This document shows positions 24,716-33,632 of a DNA stretch of 49,857 nucleotides, one piece after another (within the stretch, counting starts at the first letter, position 1; each line of letters starts with the position of its first letter). The notes beneath the pieces were generated by a model. That model saw only the letters and a program-made list of their open reading frames with translations, was not told the origin of the DNA and did no database searches. Source of the stretch: Bacteroidales bacterium (GTDB lineage: Bacteria; Bacteroidota; Bacteroidia; Bacteroidales; F082); contig JAEFAE010000017.1 of NCBI GenBank assembly GCA_016291135.1, positions 1 through 49,857 of the forward strand. The letters run 5' to 3'. A program made the translations under genes and the position numbers.

Positions 24716-25669
24716 TTGTCCGATCCGTAGGATGCTTTCCTTGTTGATGTGATTCAGCTGGCAGAGCCGGTTGACCGTCGTGTGGTTTTTGGCCGCGATG
24801 GTGCTCAGGTTGTCTCCTTTCTTGACGTAATAGTATTGCATGTCGGCCGCTGCCTTCTTGCGCTTCGGCTTGGAGTCCCTGATAGGCAGTTCGGTGTGTT
24901 TCAGTCCATTGGTGGCCGATTTCAGCACCGAGTCGTTCATGGGGTAGTCGCGGTTGACCATGCGGATGGAGTCGCTCAGGGAGTGGGAAAACAGCCAGTC
25001 GTAGGTCTGGTCCAGGTAGAACACCCTGGCCAGCTGGGAGTGGTTGACCTTGGGGAGCCTGTCGTAGATGAGCAGGCTGGTGTCGCCACATGCGACCATG
25101 GAATCCACCACGCGATCCGAGGCCCGTACCGGAACCAGGTTGTCGGCGGTGCCGTGGACGATCCAAAGGGGGACGTCGTTGAGGCCGCAGAGTTCTTTCT
25201 TGGTGGCACCGCCGCAAAGGGCGATGGCCGCGGCCACTTCGTCGGGATAGGTGGCTGCGAAGTCGATGGTGCCGTAGCCCCCCATGCTCATGCCCAGTAC
25301 ATAGAACCGGTTGGTGTCGACGGTATAGTGCTCCTTGGTCCATTCATAGATATCCATGACCTTCTTTGGGTTCCAGGCGCCTTGAGCCTGGGGCGCCACC
25401 ACGATGGCATCGATGACACGGCCGCGCGAGAGGGCGTCGATGCATCCGTATTCAAGCACCTTGGAGAGGTCGGTGCCACAGAGGCTCTTGCCGTGGAGGA
25501 ACATCACCACCGGCTTTTCGTAGACTTTGGGGTTGTAGTCGCTGGGCACATAGAGCCAAAAGTCGTAGGTGTTCTTCACCGAGTCGCGACAGGCATACAA
25601 TTGTGCCCGGACCGTGACCGGAAGGAGGCAGAAAAGGGTGGCTAGGAGGTATAGGGTGATTCTTTTCAT
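24698..25669 (-). CDS. Secreted alpha/beta-hydrolase (esterase-like) with C-terminal LysM
   Basis: A 323-residue protein. A signal peptide (KRITLYLLATLFCLLPVTVRAQ) precedes an alpha/beta-hydrolase core like the poly-depolymerase/esterase group: HGKSLCGTD, nucleophile Ser128 in GMSMGGYG, Asp176 in VHGTADNLVP and His210 in VNHSQLARVFY. After a basic linker (DSKPKRKKA) a LysM domain occupies residues 279-323 (YVKKGDNLSTIAAKNHTTVN ... LRIGQRLRL). The LysM should tether the enzyme to peptidoglycan or another glycan. The substrate is unknown. ATG 25669 is preferred to a start 6 codons upstream that overlaps the preceding gene; the gap to that gene is then 4 nt. Confidence 0.83.
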   Translation of the reverse strand: MKRITLYLLATLFCLLPVTVRAQLYACRDSVKNTYDFWLYVPSDYNPKVYEKPVVMFLHGKSLCGTDLSKVLEYGCIDALSRGRVIDAIVVAPQAQGAWNPKKVMDIYEWTKEHYTVDTNRFYVLGMSMGGYGTIDFAATYPDEVAAAIALCGGATKKELCGLNDVPLWIVHGTADNLVPVRASDRVVDSMVACGDTSLLIYDRLPKVNHSQLARVFYLDQTYDWLFSHSLSDSIRMVNRDYPMNDSVLKSATNGLKHTELPIRDSKPKRKKAAADMQYYYVKKGDNLSTIAAKNHTTVNRLCQLNHINKESILRIGQRLRLK

Positions 25670-25673
25670 TATC

Positions 25674-27215
25674 TTATTGTAACGCAATACTAAAGATTTT
25701 ATTGCCCCGGGAGCCCAGGATGACCCGGTCGTCCACCACGATGGGGGTCGACTCGAAGTTGCTTCCGATCTTCTCGCAAGCTACGATTTCGCCCGTCTTT
25801 CCCTTGATGACATAGGTGTAGCCGGAGCAGTCGCCCACAAAGAGGAACAGCTCGTTGTCATCGTTGTAGAAAGGTACGGGTGAAGACCAGGCATATTGCT
25901 TCAGAAGGGTCTTGTAGAGCAGTCGACCGTCGTTTTTGTCAAAGGCGGCCAGGCAACCGCGTTCTTTGGTGAAATTCATGCAGAAGGTGCTGAAAATCAT
26001 ATCACTGCAATCGCCTTCGCCGAGTACGGGTGAGCCAAACATACCGGCATCGAGGGTCTTCTCGCCGAAGCTGATGCGACGGCAGGGGATGGTGTCTTCC
26101 CAAAGCCGTTCACCCGTCAGGCCGTTGAGCTTGATGAAGTAGGAAAAGCCTTTCGTCCCCTGCTTGTCGATCTCGCAGCCGGTGTAAAGGTAAGGCACGT
26201 CGTCTACGATTTCCAACAAGGGCGAGGCGTCGGTATCGTCGTGGTTGTGGTAGTGCCATACGGGCTGGAGCGTGTTCAGGTTGATGCAGAGGATGTTGCC
26301 CGCGTTGTCAGTGACATAGCCGTAATTGCGGTAAACGGACATGGAGGACTCCATGCCGGGGGAACGTTTCGTGTTGGTCAGTGAGAAGCGCAAGGTGGAC
26401 TGCAGGGCAAACTGGCCGTTGCCGATGTAGTATTTGTAGAGGGTCCCGTTTTCGCCGGGCCGGAACAGGAAACTGTCGACGACGATGGGCGAGGAGTCGT
26501 AAGCGCCCCAGCTGCGCCATGCCTTGGGATCCTTGCCGAAGGCGTGGGTCTCTTCGGAGGTGAACAGGTTGTATACGGAATGGCCGAAGGGGGCGGTCTT
26601 TTGGACGCCGTGGCCAACGTAGAGATCCCCATTGAGGTAGGGATTGAGCGAGGGAGTTCCCTTCAGGACGTTCCGGGTGTCGTAATAGGGACGCGAGGGC
26701 TTCCCGGTTTGGAAATCGAGGAAATAGACATAGCCGCAAAGCGAAGCCACGATCAGTTCCTGCAGGCTGTCGGGCCAATGGATGTAGAGGGGCTGTCCGG
26801 TCCATCCCGTGCCACCGCCCCAGGAGCCATGGCTGCTGGAGTTGGAGTTGTCGAGCGCGGTGGTGAATTCCCATTCGGTATGGATGAAGAGGCTGTCGCC
26901 GTGCAGCCTTCCGCAGAAGTTGGGGTTGCGTGTGGGGGACCCCCGGAAGGTGAAGATGCCCGGTGCATCGGCGTAGGCGTCGGTGAAGTCCTTGATTTCC
27001 CAAGGGAGCGTCGGGTCGATGGTGTCGATCTCTACCATCACCTTTTCGGCGGAGGGAAGCATGGTATCGGGGAAGGGCAAGACCGGTGCTTCAACCTCGA
27101 CCAACGTATCGTCGGCCAATTCAGACAAAGGATCGGAAGGAGCCTGCGGAGCATGGTTGCAGGCCAGTGTCAGCGTCAGCAAGGACACGACTAAAAAGGT
27201 GAGAATCTTTGTCAT
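25674..27215 (-). CDS. PQQ-like beta-propeller lipoprotein
   Basis: A 513-residue lipoprotein; the signal peptide ends in LTLAC (Cys19). The rest is built of beta-propeller blades of the PQQ/BamB-like type: GNILCINLNTLQPVWHYHNHDD, FIKLNGLTGERLWEDTIP, LAAFDKNDGRLLYKTLL, TYVIKGKTGEIVACEKI. No catalytic residues are evident and the ligand is unknown. It may be a scaffold or binding protein on the outer membrane. It is the first gene of a two-gene unit with the LysM esterase. ATG 27215 is used in place of a TTG two codons upstream. Confidence 0.8.
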   Translation of the reverse strand: MTKILTFLVVSLLTLTLACNHAPQAPSDPLSELADDTLVEVEAPVLPFPDTMLPSAEKVMVEIDTIDPTLPWEIKDFTDAYADAPGIFTFRGSPTRNPNFCGRLHGDSLFIHTEWEFTTALDNSNSSSHGSWGGGTGWTGQPLYIHWPDSLQELIVASLCGYVYFLDFQTGKPSRPYYDTRNVLKGTPSLNPYLNGDLYVGHGVQKTAPFGHSVYNLFTSEETHAFGKDPKAWRSWGAYDSSPIVVDSFLFRPGENGTLYKYYIGNGQFALQSTLRFSLTNTKRSPGMESSMSVYRNYGYVTDNAGNILCINLNTLQPVWHYHNHDDTDASPLLEIVDDVPYLYTGCEIDKQGTKGFSYFIKLNGLTGERLWEDTIPCRRISFGEKTLDAGMFGSPVLGEGDCSDMIFSTFCMNFTKERGCLAAFDKNDGRLLYKTLLKQYAWSSPVPFYNDDNELFLFVGDCSGYTYVIKGKTGEIVACEKIGSNFESTPIVVDDRVILGSRGNKIFSIALQ

Positions 27216-27243
27216 TGGCAACGGATGGATTGAATTGGGGGTG

Positions 27244-27251
27244 CAAAGTTA
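27244..27251 (-). promoter_or_regulatory. Promoter -7 box of the PQQ-propeller/esterase operon
   Basis: TAACTTTG on the minus strand, 28 nt before ATG 27215. No clear TTG at -33; the region is A-rich. Confidence 0.6.
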
Positions 27252-27264
27252 AAAAAAACTATCG

Positions 27265-27294
27265 TTGGTATTTATAGAGAATTGATTATCTTTG
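27265..27294 (+). promoter_or_regulatory. Promoter of nth
   Basis: TTG at 27265-27267, 19-nt spacer, TATCTTTG at 27287-27294: a full Bacteroidota promoter 18 nt before ATG 27313. Confidence 0.78.
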
Positions 27295-27312
27295 CATTTT
27301 TAAGAAAAGGAG

Positions 27313-27978
27313 ATGAGAAAAACCGCCCTTCAGAAGAAATATGACGCCTTTGTGGCGTATTTTCAGGAACACATGCCGCTGGCCAAGTCGGAGCTGCAAT
27401 ACCGTAACCCATACGAACTGTTGGTGGCCGTGATCCTTTCCGCCCAATGCACCGACAAGCGGGTGAACATGACCACGCCAGCCTTGTTTGAGCGTTTCCC
27501 CACACCTGAACACATGGCCGCTGCCACCACGGAGGAGCTCCTGGAGTGCATCAAGTCGATCTCCTATCCGAACAGCAAGGCAGCGCATCTGTTGGGGATG
27601 GCCCAAGCCTTGGTGCGTGACTTCGGCGGGGTGGTGCCGCAGACCCTCGAGGAACTGCAACGGCTCCCCGGCGTGGGGCGTAAGACTGCCAACGTGATGA
27701 TGGCGGTGGCTTTCGGAAAACCTGCCATGCCGGTCGACACCCATGTGTTCCGGGTGTCCAACCGCATCGGCCTGACCAAAAACTCCAAGAACGTGCTGGA
27801 TACGGAGAAAACCCTGGTGTCCCATTTTCCGGAGGCGGTTTTGGCTGATGCACACCATTGGCTGATCCTCCATGGACGGTATGTGTGCCAAGCCCGGAAG
27901 CCGCTTTGCGAACGATGTGGCATCTGCGGGATTTGTGACGACTATCAAAAAAGGATGGGAAAAAAATGCAACAATTGA
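27313..27978 (+). CDS. nth: Endonuclease III (DNA glycosylase/AP lyase)
   Basis: A 221-residue HhH-GPD enzyme of base-excision repair that removes oxidised pyrimidines and cleaves at abasic sites. The helix-hairpin-helix is LPGVGRKTANV, with the catalytic Lys124. The catalytic Asp142 is in VDTHVFRV. The C-terminal [4Fe-4S] ligands Cys192, 199, 202 and 208 show the exact C-x6-C-x2-C-x5-C spacing. Length and motifs are typical, so it should be active. The recA promoter begins immediately after its stop codon. Confidence 0.95.
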   Translation: MRKTALQKKYDAFVAYFQEHMPLAKSELQYRNPYELLVAVILSAQCTDKRVNMTTPALFERFPTPEHMAAATTEELLECIKSISYPNSKAAHLLGMAQALVRDFGGVVPQTLEELQRLPGVGRKTANVMMAVAFGKPAMPVDTHVFRVSNRIGLTKNSKNVLDTEKTLVSHFPEAVLADAHHWLILHGRYVCQARKPLCERCGICGICDDYQKRMGKKCNN

Positions 27979-28000
27979 TGCATGGCATGGACAAATCACC

Positions 28001-28008
28001 TATCTTTG
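28001..28008 (+). promoter_or_regulatory. Promoter -7 box of recA
   Basis: TATCTTTG, 45 nt before the recA ATG. A TTG at 27975-27977, overlapping the nth stop, is 23 nt upstream, a little far. No LexA-type inverted repeat is obvious. Confidence 0.65.
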
Positions 28009-28053
28009 CAGACAAGGATGAATAGGAAATAATAATTAAAACAAAACCATACT

Positions 28054-29082
28054 ATGACTACAGAAAAAGCACAGGAAGATGCCCTGAAAATCAAGCAGGA
28101 AAAGCTGAAGGCCTTGGAGGCCACCTTGGGCAACATTGAGAAAAACTTTGGAAAAGGCAGCATCATGCGTCTGGGCGCAGAGGCGGAGAAGATGGAGTCA
28201 ATCTCCACGGGATCGCTGGGACTGGACTATGCCTTGGGCGTGGGTGGCTTGCCGAAAGGCCGTATCACGGAGATCTTCGGACCGGAAAGCTCCGGTAAGA
28301 CCACCTTGGCCTTGCATGTCATTGCCGAAGCGCAGAAAAAGGGAGGCATTGCCGCTTTCATCGACGCGGAACATGCCTTTGACCGTTTTTACGCTGCCAA
28401 ATTGGGCGTGGATGTGGAGAACCTGCTGATCTCGCAGCCCGACTATGGTGAGCAGGCGTTGGAGATTGCCGAGAACCTGATCCGTTCCGGCGCCATCGAC
28501 GTTATCGTGGTGGACTCGGTCGCTGCCCTGACGCCTAAGAGCGAGTTGGAAGGGGAGATGGGCGACAGCAAGATGGGATTGCAAGCCCGATTGATGTCAC
28601 AAGCCATGCGCAAGCTCACCGCCACCATCAACAAGACCGGATGCATCTGCATCTTCATCAACCAGTTGCGCGAGAAGCTCGGCGTGCTCTTCGGCAATCC
28701 GGAGACCACCACAGGCGGCAATGCCTTGAAGTTCTATAGCTCGGTCCGTCTCGACATCCGCAAGGTTAGCCAGATCAAGGACGGCGAGAATGTGATCGGT
28801 AGCCGCGTCAAGGTGAAGGTGGTGAAGAACAAGGTGGCACCTCCGTTCCGTAAGGCGGAATTCGATATCCTCTATGGCGAGGGCATTTCCCGTTCGGGCG
28901 AGATCGTCGACCTCGGCGTGGAGACCAACGTCATCAAGAAGAGCGGCTCATGGTTCAGCTATGGCGAATCCAAGCTGGCCCAGGGACGCGATGCCGTGAA
29001 GCGTCTGATCGATGACAATCCTGAACTGGCGGAGGAACTGTCGGCAAAGATCTTCGAAGCTTTAGACAAGACTGAATCATGA
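28054..29082 (+). CDS. recA: Recombinase RecA
   Basis: A 342-residue RecA, complete and canonical. Walker A is GPESSGKTT (76-84), Walker B is [12 protein letters not shown], loop L1 lies near [19 protein letters not shown] and loop L2 near [20 protein letters not shown]. It catalyses strand exchange in homologous recombination and would drive LexA-type self-cleavage if an SOS system exists. The stop overlaps the start of a TPR lipoprotein gene (ATGA), an unusual neighbour for recA. Confidence 0.98.
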   Translation: MTTEKAQEDALKIKQEKLKALEATLGNIEKNFGKGSIMRLGAEAEKMESISTGSLGLDYALGVGGLPKGRITEIFGPESSGKTTLALHVIAEAQKKGGIAAFIDAEHAFDRFYAAKLGVDVENLLISQPDYGEQALEIAENLIRSGAIDVIVVDSVAALTPKSELEGEMGDSKMGLQARLMSQAMRKLTATINKTGCICIFINQLREKLGVLFGNPETTTGGNALKFYSSVRLDIRKVSQIKDGENVIGSRVKVKVVKNKVAPPFRKAEFDILYGEGISRSGEIVDLGVETNVIKKSGSWFSYGESKLAQGRDAVKRLIDDNPELAEELSAKIFEALDKTES

Positions 29083-30116
29083 TGAAACAACACTTGATAG
29101 GGCTGTTTGTAGCCCTGACCGTAATACTGGCTGCCTGTGACGGCAACCACGGAAAGGATCGTCCGACCTCACCCGATCCGAGCGAGCAGCAAGGGCAACC
29201 CAAAGACGAACTGGCCTTGGTTACGGACTCCATCGAACAGGATGAAAACCGATCCGACCTCTATCTCAGGAGGGCGAACCTATATCTCGAAAGGGAACAG
29301 GTAGGCGCGGCCATGATGGATGTAAACCGGGCCATCACCCTCGACCCGAAGAACATGGATGCGTTCTTGCTCTTGTCCGACATCTATTACCTGCTGGGTG
29401 ACGAGACCAACATCACCAACACGTTGAACCGTGCCTTGGAGGTAGATCCCTACGACACGAGACCCATGGTCAAGCTGGCCGAGTTGAACCTCTTGCAGCA
29501 GAACTACCCCTTGGCCTTCGGATATATTGACAATGCATTGAAAATCAATACTTTTAACCCCAAGGCCTACTTTGTAAGGGGCATGACCTTCATGGCCCGG
29601 CAGGATACCGTTTCCGCCTTGAAGAACTTCATGATTGCCCGTGAGCAGGATGCCGACTTTGTGGATCCGGTTCGCGAAATCTGCAAGATCTACATGGCTC
29701 AGGAACATCCGCTGACCGAGCAGTTCCTGCGCGAGTCGGTAGAACGCTTCCCCAATGAGGCGATGGCCCGTTACGACCTTGCCCTGTTCCTTCAGGACCA
29801 TGGCGCTCCTGAGGAGGCGCTGGCACATTATGACAGCCTGCTGTCCATCCAGCCCGAAAACAGTCGTCTGCTGTTCAACAAGGGGTATGTGTACTTTGTC
29901 TATCTGGGTGACAACGAGAAGGCATTGGAGTATTTCAACCGTTCCTTGGCAAGCGATCCGACCTATCTTGACGCCTTGTACAACAAGGGACACGTGCTGG
30001 AGCAGATGGGTGATTATGTGCAGGCCAAAGACATCTACAACAAGGTGTTGCAACAAAAGCCGAACTACCAGTTGGCGGTCGACGCCATGAATCGTATCGC
30101 CAACCAGAGCGAGTGA
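29079..30116 (+). CDS. TPR-repeat lipoprotein
   Basis: A 345-residue lipoprotein (lipobox LAAC, Cys20) with a low-complexity linker and then at least six tetratricopeptide repeats from about residue 55 to the end. Examples are [39 protein letters not shown] and [21 protein letters not shown]. It is probably a protein-binding scaffold on a membrane; the partner is unknown. It is translationally coupled to recA and closed by a long perfect-palindrome terminator. Confidence 0.85.
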   Translation: MMKQHLIGLFVALTVILAACDGNHGKDRPTSPDPSEQQGQPKDELALVTDSIEQDENRSDLYLRRANLYLEREQVGAAMMDVNRAITLDPKNMDAFLLLSDIYYLLGDETNITNTLNRALEVDPYDTRPMVKLAELNLLQQNYPLAFGYIDNALKINTFNPKAYFVRGMTFMARQDTVSALKNFMIAREQDADFVDPVREICKIYMAQEHPLTEQFLRESVERFPNEAMARYDLALFLQDHGAPEEALAHYDSLLSIQPENSRLLFNKGYVYFVYLGDNEKALEYFNRSLASDPTYLDALYNKGHVLEQMGDYVQAKDIYNKVLQQKPNYQLAVDAMNRIANQSE

Positions 30117-30143
30117 GGTAGGCGGTGTTCAGTGATAAAAAAA

Positions 30144-30193
30144 GCGGTGGGCGGAGCCTCTCGAGAACGTTCTCGAGAGGCTCCGCCCACCGC
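30144..30193. terminator. Bidirectional terminator, perfect 25-bp palindrome
   Basis: Bases 30144-30168 are the exact reverse complement of 30169-30193, with no spacer; the centre reads GAACGTTC. On the plus strand GCTTTT follows; on the minus strand the A-run at 30137-30143 becomes a T-run. It separates the convergent recA-TPR and phosphohexomutase transcripts. Confidence 0.88.
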
Positions 30194-30203
30194 GCTTTTC
30201 ATC

Positions 30204-31925
30204 TTAGTCGATGAGTTGTTTCGCCGCGTCTTCCAGCTTGCGGTCGAGCAGGGCCACGGCCTCGTCGAGGCTGCCTTCGATCTTGCCCTTCATGCTGAAA
30301 TAGAACTTGATCTTGGGCTCTGTTCCGGAAGGACGGATGCTGATCTTGCTTCCGTTCTCGGTGAAGAATTGGAGCACGTCGGATTTCGGAAGGTCGATCG
30401 GGGTGGTTTTTCCGGATAGCATGTCTTTGGCTTCCAGTGTCTTGTAGTCTCTCACCTCAACCACTTGCTCGCCACCGATCTCGGTGGGAGGCGTGGCGCG
30501 GAAGCGGGCCATCATGGCCTTGATCTCTTCTGTGCCGCTGATGCCTTTCTTGGTGAGGGAGACCAACTTTTCCTTGTAGAGGCCGAACTCGCGGTAGATG
30601 TCGCAGAGCAGCTCGTAGAAGGTCTTGCCTTGCTCGGCGGCCCACGCCATGGCCTCCGCCAGGAGGCTGGTGGCGATGACGGCGTCTTTGTCGCGGACAA
30701 AGTCGCCTGCGAGGTAGCCATAGCTTTCCTCGCCGCCGCCGATGAATTGCTTCTTGCCTTCGAGCTCTAAGATCTTACTGGCGATGTATTTGAAGCCGGT
30801 CAGCACGTCGTAGCGATCGACCTGGTACTTCTTGGCGATTTCAAACAACAATTCGGTGGTCACGATGGTCTTCACCACGAACTCCTTGCCAGTGAGTTTG
30901 CCCAACTCGTTCCAGCGTGTAAGCAGGTAGTACAGGAAGACGCTGGCGGCTTGGTTGCCGTTGAGCAGGATAAACTCCCCTTGGTCGTTCTTGACGGCGA
31001 CGCCGACACGGTCGGCGTCGGGGTCGGTGGCCAACACCAGGTCGGCATGGACCTCCTGGGCTTTCTTGACGGCCAGCGCCATGGCGGCCGGCTCTTCGGG
31101 GTTGGGTGACTTCACGGTCGGGAAGTCGCCGTCCACCACCATCTGCTCCTCGACGCAATAGATGTTCTCAAAGCCCTTGCGACGCAGGATCTCGGGGACC
31201 AGGCGTCGTCCGGTGCCATGGATGGGGGTATAGACGATCTTCAGGTCTTTGTGTTTCTTGATCAGGTCGAGCGAGAGGGAGAGGCCGAACACCTTTTCCA
31301 GATAGATGTCGTCGAACCGCTCGTCCAGCATCGTTATGAGTTCGGGCCTGCGGTTGAAGTTCACCATCGAGGGGTCGGCGATTTGCTCCACTTCGGCGAT
31401 GACGTTCTTGTCGTGCGGGCTGACCAGTTGTCCGCCGTCATTCCAATAGGCCTTGTAGCCGTTGTATTCCTTGGGGTTGTGCGAGGCGGTGACCATCACA
31501 CCGGCATGGCAGTGCAGCTCACGGACAGCGAAGGAAAGCTCCGGGGTGGGGCGGAGGCAGTCGAAGAGAAAGACGTGGATGCCGTTGGCCGACATCACAT
31601 CGGCGGTGACGTTGGCAAAGGCGGGGCTGTTGTTGCGGCAGTCGTAAGCGATGGCGACGCGCAACTCCTTCTCGTTCGGATTCATTTTCTTGATGTAGTT
31701 GGCAAAGCCTTGGGTGGCCATGGCTACCGTGTAGATGTTCATGCGGTTGGTGCCCACGCCCATGATGCCGCGGAGTCCGCCGGTGCCGAACTCGAGGTTG
31801 CGGTAGAAGCTCTCCATCAGTTCGTTGGGGTCGTTGTCAATCAGTTCTTTGACCCGTTGGCGGGTCGCTTCGTCGTATTGGTCGGTGAGCCAGCGTTGGG
31901 CTCTTTCCAGAATGTGTTGGTCCAT
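30204..31925 (-). CDS. Phosphoglucomutase/phosphomannomutase family (alpha-D-phosphohexomutase)
   Basis: A 573-residue enzyme interconverting hexose 1- and 6-phosphates. The phosphoserine loop is VMVTASHNPKEYNG (Ser148), the metal loop is ATDPDADRVG (about 297-306), the sugar-specificity loop is GGGEESYGYL, and the phosphate-binding loop near the C-terminus is RPSGTEPKIKFY. The N-terminal FGTGGLRGIMGVGTNRMN is typical of the long PgcA-like type. The open frame runs upstream to 32249, but those residues are the reductase gene read out of frame; ATG 31925 gives the normal N-terminus. It lies 17 nt downstream of the reductase and should supply sugar phosphates to glycan synthesis. Confidence 0.92.
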   Translation of the reverse strand: MDQHILERAQRWLTDQYDEATRQRVKELIDNDPNELMESFYRNLEFGTGGLRGIMGVGTNRMNIYTVAMATQGFANYIKKMNPNEKELRVAIAYDCRNNSPAFANVTADVMSANGIHVFLFDCLRPTPELSFAVRELHCHAGVMVTASHNPKEYNGYKAYWNDGGQLVSPHDKNVIAEVEQIADPSMVNFNRRPELITMLDERFDDIYLEKVFGLSLSLDLIKKHKDLKIVYTPIHGTGRRLVPEILRRKGFENIYCVEEQMVVDGDFPTVKSPNPEEPAAMALAVKKAQEVHADLVLATDPDADRVGVAVKNDQGEFILLNGNQAASVFLYYLLTRWNELGKLTGKEFVVKTIVTTELLFEIAKKYQVDRYDVLTGFKYIASKILELEGKKQFIGGGEESYGYLAGDFVRDKDAVIATSLLAEAMAWAAEQGKTFYELLCDIYREFGLYKEKLVSLTKKGISGTEEIKAMMARFRATPPTEIGGEQVVEVRDYKTLEAKDMLSGKTTPIDLPKSDVLQFFTENGSKISIRPSGTEPKIKFYFSMKGKIEGSLDEAVALLDRKLEDAAKQLID

Positions 31926-31942
31926 AGTATCGTGTTTTATGT

Positions 31943-32803
31943 TTATATTGTCAATTCTTCCATGCATCTTCTCAGGCTGTCTTTCCAGTCCGGGATCTCC
32001 ATGTCCAGCGTTTGCTTGATCTTGGTCTTGTCGAGTACGCTGTAGGCCGGACGGGTAGCCTTGGTGGGATATTGGTCGGTGGTGATGGCGTTGACCAGGC
32101 AATGCTTGCCCGCGATCTCGAAAACCGCTTCGGCGAACCGGTTCCATGTGGTGACGCCCTCGTTGGTGAAGTGGAACACCTCCCCGACAGGTTGGTTGCC
32201 GTAATGCTCGATGAGCCTCATGAGCGCCAAGGCAAGGTCGCCTGCCCAAGTGGGCGTGCCTTGTTGGTCACACACCACGTTGATTTGGTCGTGGTTCTCC
32301 GCCAGCATCAGCATGGTCTTGACGAAGTTCTTTCCCGTAGCGGAATAGAGCCAGGCGGTGCGTACGATGCAATGGCGGCAGCCGGTTTCGGCAATGGCCC
32401 GTTCTCCTTCGAGTTTGGTCTGGCCATAGACCGAAGTGGGCCCGGTGGGGTCGTCTTCACGGTAGGGGCGGGAGCCTTTCCCGTCAAAGACATAATCGGT
32501 GGAGACATGGAGGAGCAGTGCGTCGTGACGCAGGCAGCTTTCGGCAAGCCGTCTGGGTGCCTCCACATTCACTTTGTAGGCCAGATCGGGTTCGTCTTCG
32601 GCCCGGTCTACCGCAGTGTAGGCGGCACAGTTGATGCACGCTTGGATGGCGTAGGTGGCAAAGAAGGCCTCTACGGCCGCTCCATCGCAGATGTCAAGGG
32701 AATCGATGTCCGTAAAATGCCATTGATGCTCAGGATGTTTCGCGGCAATCTTCTGCATCTCATGGCCCAGTTGGCCGTAGCAGCCTGTTACAAGGATGTT
32801 CAT
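31943..32803 (-). CDS. rfbD: dTDP-4-dehydrorhamnose reductase-like SDR
   Basis: A 286-residue NAD(P)-dependent short-chain dehydrogenase of the RmlD/RfbD family. The Rossmann motif is TGCYGQLGHEM, CINCAAYTAVDRAEDE is family-typical, and the active site is VSTDYVFDGKG with SVYGQTKLEGE (YxxxK). It reduces dTDP-4-keto-rhamnose to dTDP-L-rhamnose, the last step of rhamnose activation. The other rml genes are not in the window. It lies between the cyclase-like gene (12 nt) and the phosphohexomutase (17 nt), in one operon. Confidence 0.9.
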   Translation of the reverse strand: MNILVTGCYGQLGHEMQKIAAKHPEHQWHFTDIDSLDICDGAAVEAFFATYAIQACINCAAYTAVDRAEDEPDLAYKVNVEAPRRLAESCLRHDALLLHVSTDYVFDGKGSRPYREDDPTGPTSVYGQTKLEGERAIAETGCRHCIVRTAWLYSATGKNFVKTMLMLAENHDQINVVCDQQGTPTWAGDLALALMRLIEHYGNQPVGEVFHFTNEGVTTWNRFAEAVFEIAGKHCLVNAITTDQYPTKATRPAYSVLDKTKIKQTLDMEIPDWKDSLRRCMEELTI

Positions 32804-32815
32804 TCAGGGGTTGGA

Positions 32816-33535
32816 TTATTCTTCTTCAAACGATTTGTGGAAGTTGGTTTGGTACAGATGCTTCTTGACGTTGTCGAACTGGTAACTGACCGTCGTCCAG
32901 ATGTCGACATGTTTCTTGATGCCCAGGATGCGCTTGGTGGCGACCCGGTGCTCCTCGTCGAGGTGTTGGTACACCGTGCCGGAGATGCCGACGAAGTAGG
33001 GCTTGGTGCATTCATGGCTGATGGCGATGGCTTTGTCGATGGTCGTTCCAAACCAAATCGTGTGTTCCTGGTTGCCGTCGCTCAAGGCCTTGGTGGCCAG
33101 GATGTTGCCTTTGTCGACACCGATGCCGAAGTTGACATGGCTGTGCTGCTCGATGGTCTCTCTCAGTCCCGTGCTGATCAGGTCGGCGGTCTTGATGGCG
33201 ATGTCCACCACGTCGGCCACCTCGAAACGTTCCTTGGGATAGATCAGGAGGAAGCTTCCCGCGCCGTAGCAGTTCAGGTGGCCGCCGGTTTGGGCTGCGA
33301 TCTCCCTGAGGGCATGATAGTAAAACTTATACATTCGGGCAGCGAGCCGTTTCCCGGTCTTGAGCATGAAGGAGAGGTTCTTGATTTCCAGATACAGGAC
33401 GGTGGCGTCCATGACGAGGCCGCTGCAGTCGTGGTTGAGCGCATCCAATCCTGCGAAGCTGCTGGATACCGTGTAGGTGAACTCGGCATTGGAAAGGGTG
33501 TTGGCTTTGTCGATAATGGTTTGTTTCAAGCTCAT
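32816..33535 (-). CDS. Class III nucleotidyl-cyclase-like protein with eroded metal site
   Basis: A 239-residue protein that follows the cyclase homology domain pattern over residues about 40-215. VLYLEIKNLSFML sits where cyclases have F-x-D-I-x-x-F, LNCYGAGSFLLIYP where they have K-x-x-G-D-x-x-x-A-x-F, VNFGIGVDKGNIL where they have the G-I-x-x-G strand, and IWFGTTIDKAIAISHECT where they have G-x-x-V-N-x-A-A-R. Both metal-binding Asp are replaced, by Glu in the first motif and Ala in GAG. It is probably inactive as a standard cyclase, or a binding/regulatory relative. It is first in an operon with sugar-nucleotide genes and has its own promoter. The domain call rests on motif order, not on a search. 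Confidence 0.55.
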   Translation of the reverse strand: MSLKQTIIDKANTLSNAEFTYTVSSSFAGLDALNHDCSGLVMDATVLYLEIKNLSFMLKTGKRLAARMYKFYYHALREIAAQTGGHLNCYGAGSFLLIYPKERFEVADVVDIAIKTADLISTGLRETIEQHSHVNFGIGVDKGNILATKALSDGNQEHTIWFGTTIDKAIAISHECTKPYFVGISGTVYQHLDEEHRVATKRILGIKKHVDIWTTVSYQFDNVKKHLYQTNFHKSFEEE

Positions 33536-33562
33536 ATCCTACTTTCTTTATGGTTGTGATTG

Positions 33563-33570
33563 CAAAGATA
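33563..33570 (-). promoter_or_regulatory. Promoter -7 box of the cyclase-like/rfbD/mutase operon
   Basis: TATCTTTG on the minus strand, 27 nt before ATG 33535. Its upstream (-33) region is the terminator of the preceding yebC-type gene, so the two signals abut. Confidence 0.6.
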
Positions 33571-33601
33571 AAAAAAAGACGTCACCATCAGCGACGTCTT
33601 T
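33571..33601 (-). terminator. Rho-independent terminator of the YebC-type gene
   Basis: AAAGACGTC (33575-33583) pairs with GACGTCTTT (33593-33601). On the minus strand the stem is followed by a T-run. It lies about 30 nt beyond the stop at 33633. Confidence 0.75.
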
Positions 33602-33632
33602 CCAGTTTTTCATAAAGAATTTTACAAAGATC

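Noticed and set aside
31926..32249. N-terminal extension of the phosphohexomutase
   Set aside because: It covers the end of the reductase gene in another frame and has no family match.
32816..33535. A complete Pycsar anti-phage system
   Set aside because: The cyclase-like protein lacks the metal aspartates and no effector gene (TIR or membrane type) is adjacent; the neighbours are sugar-nucleotide genes.
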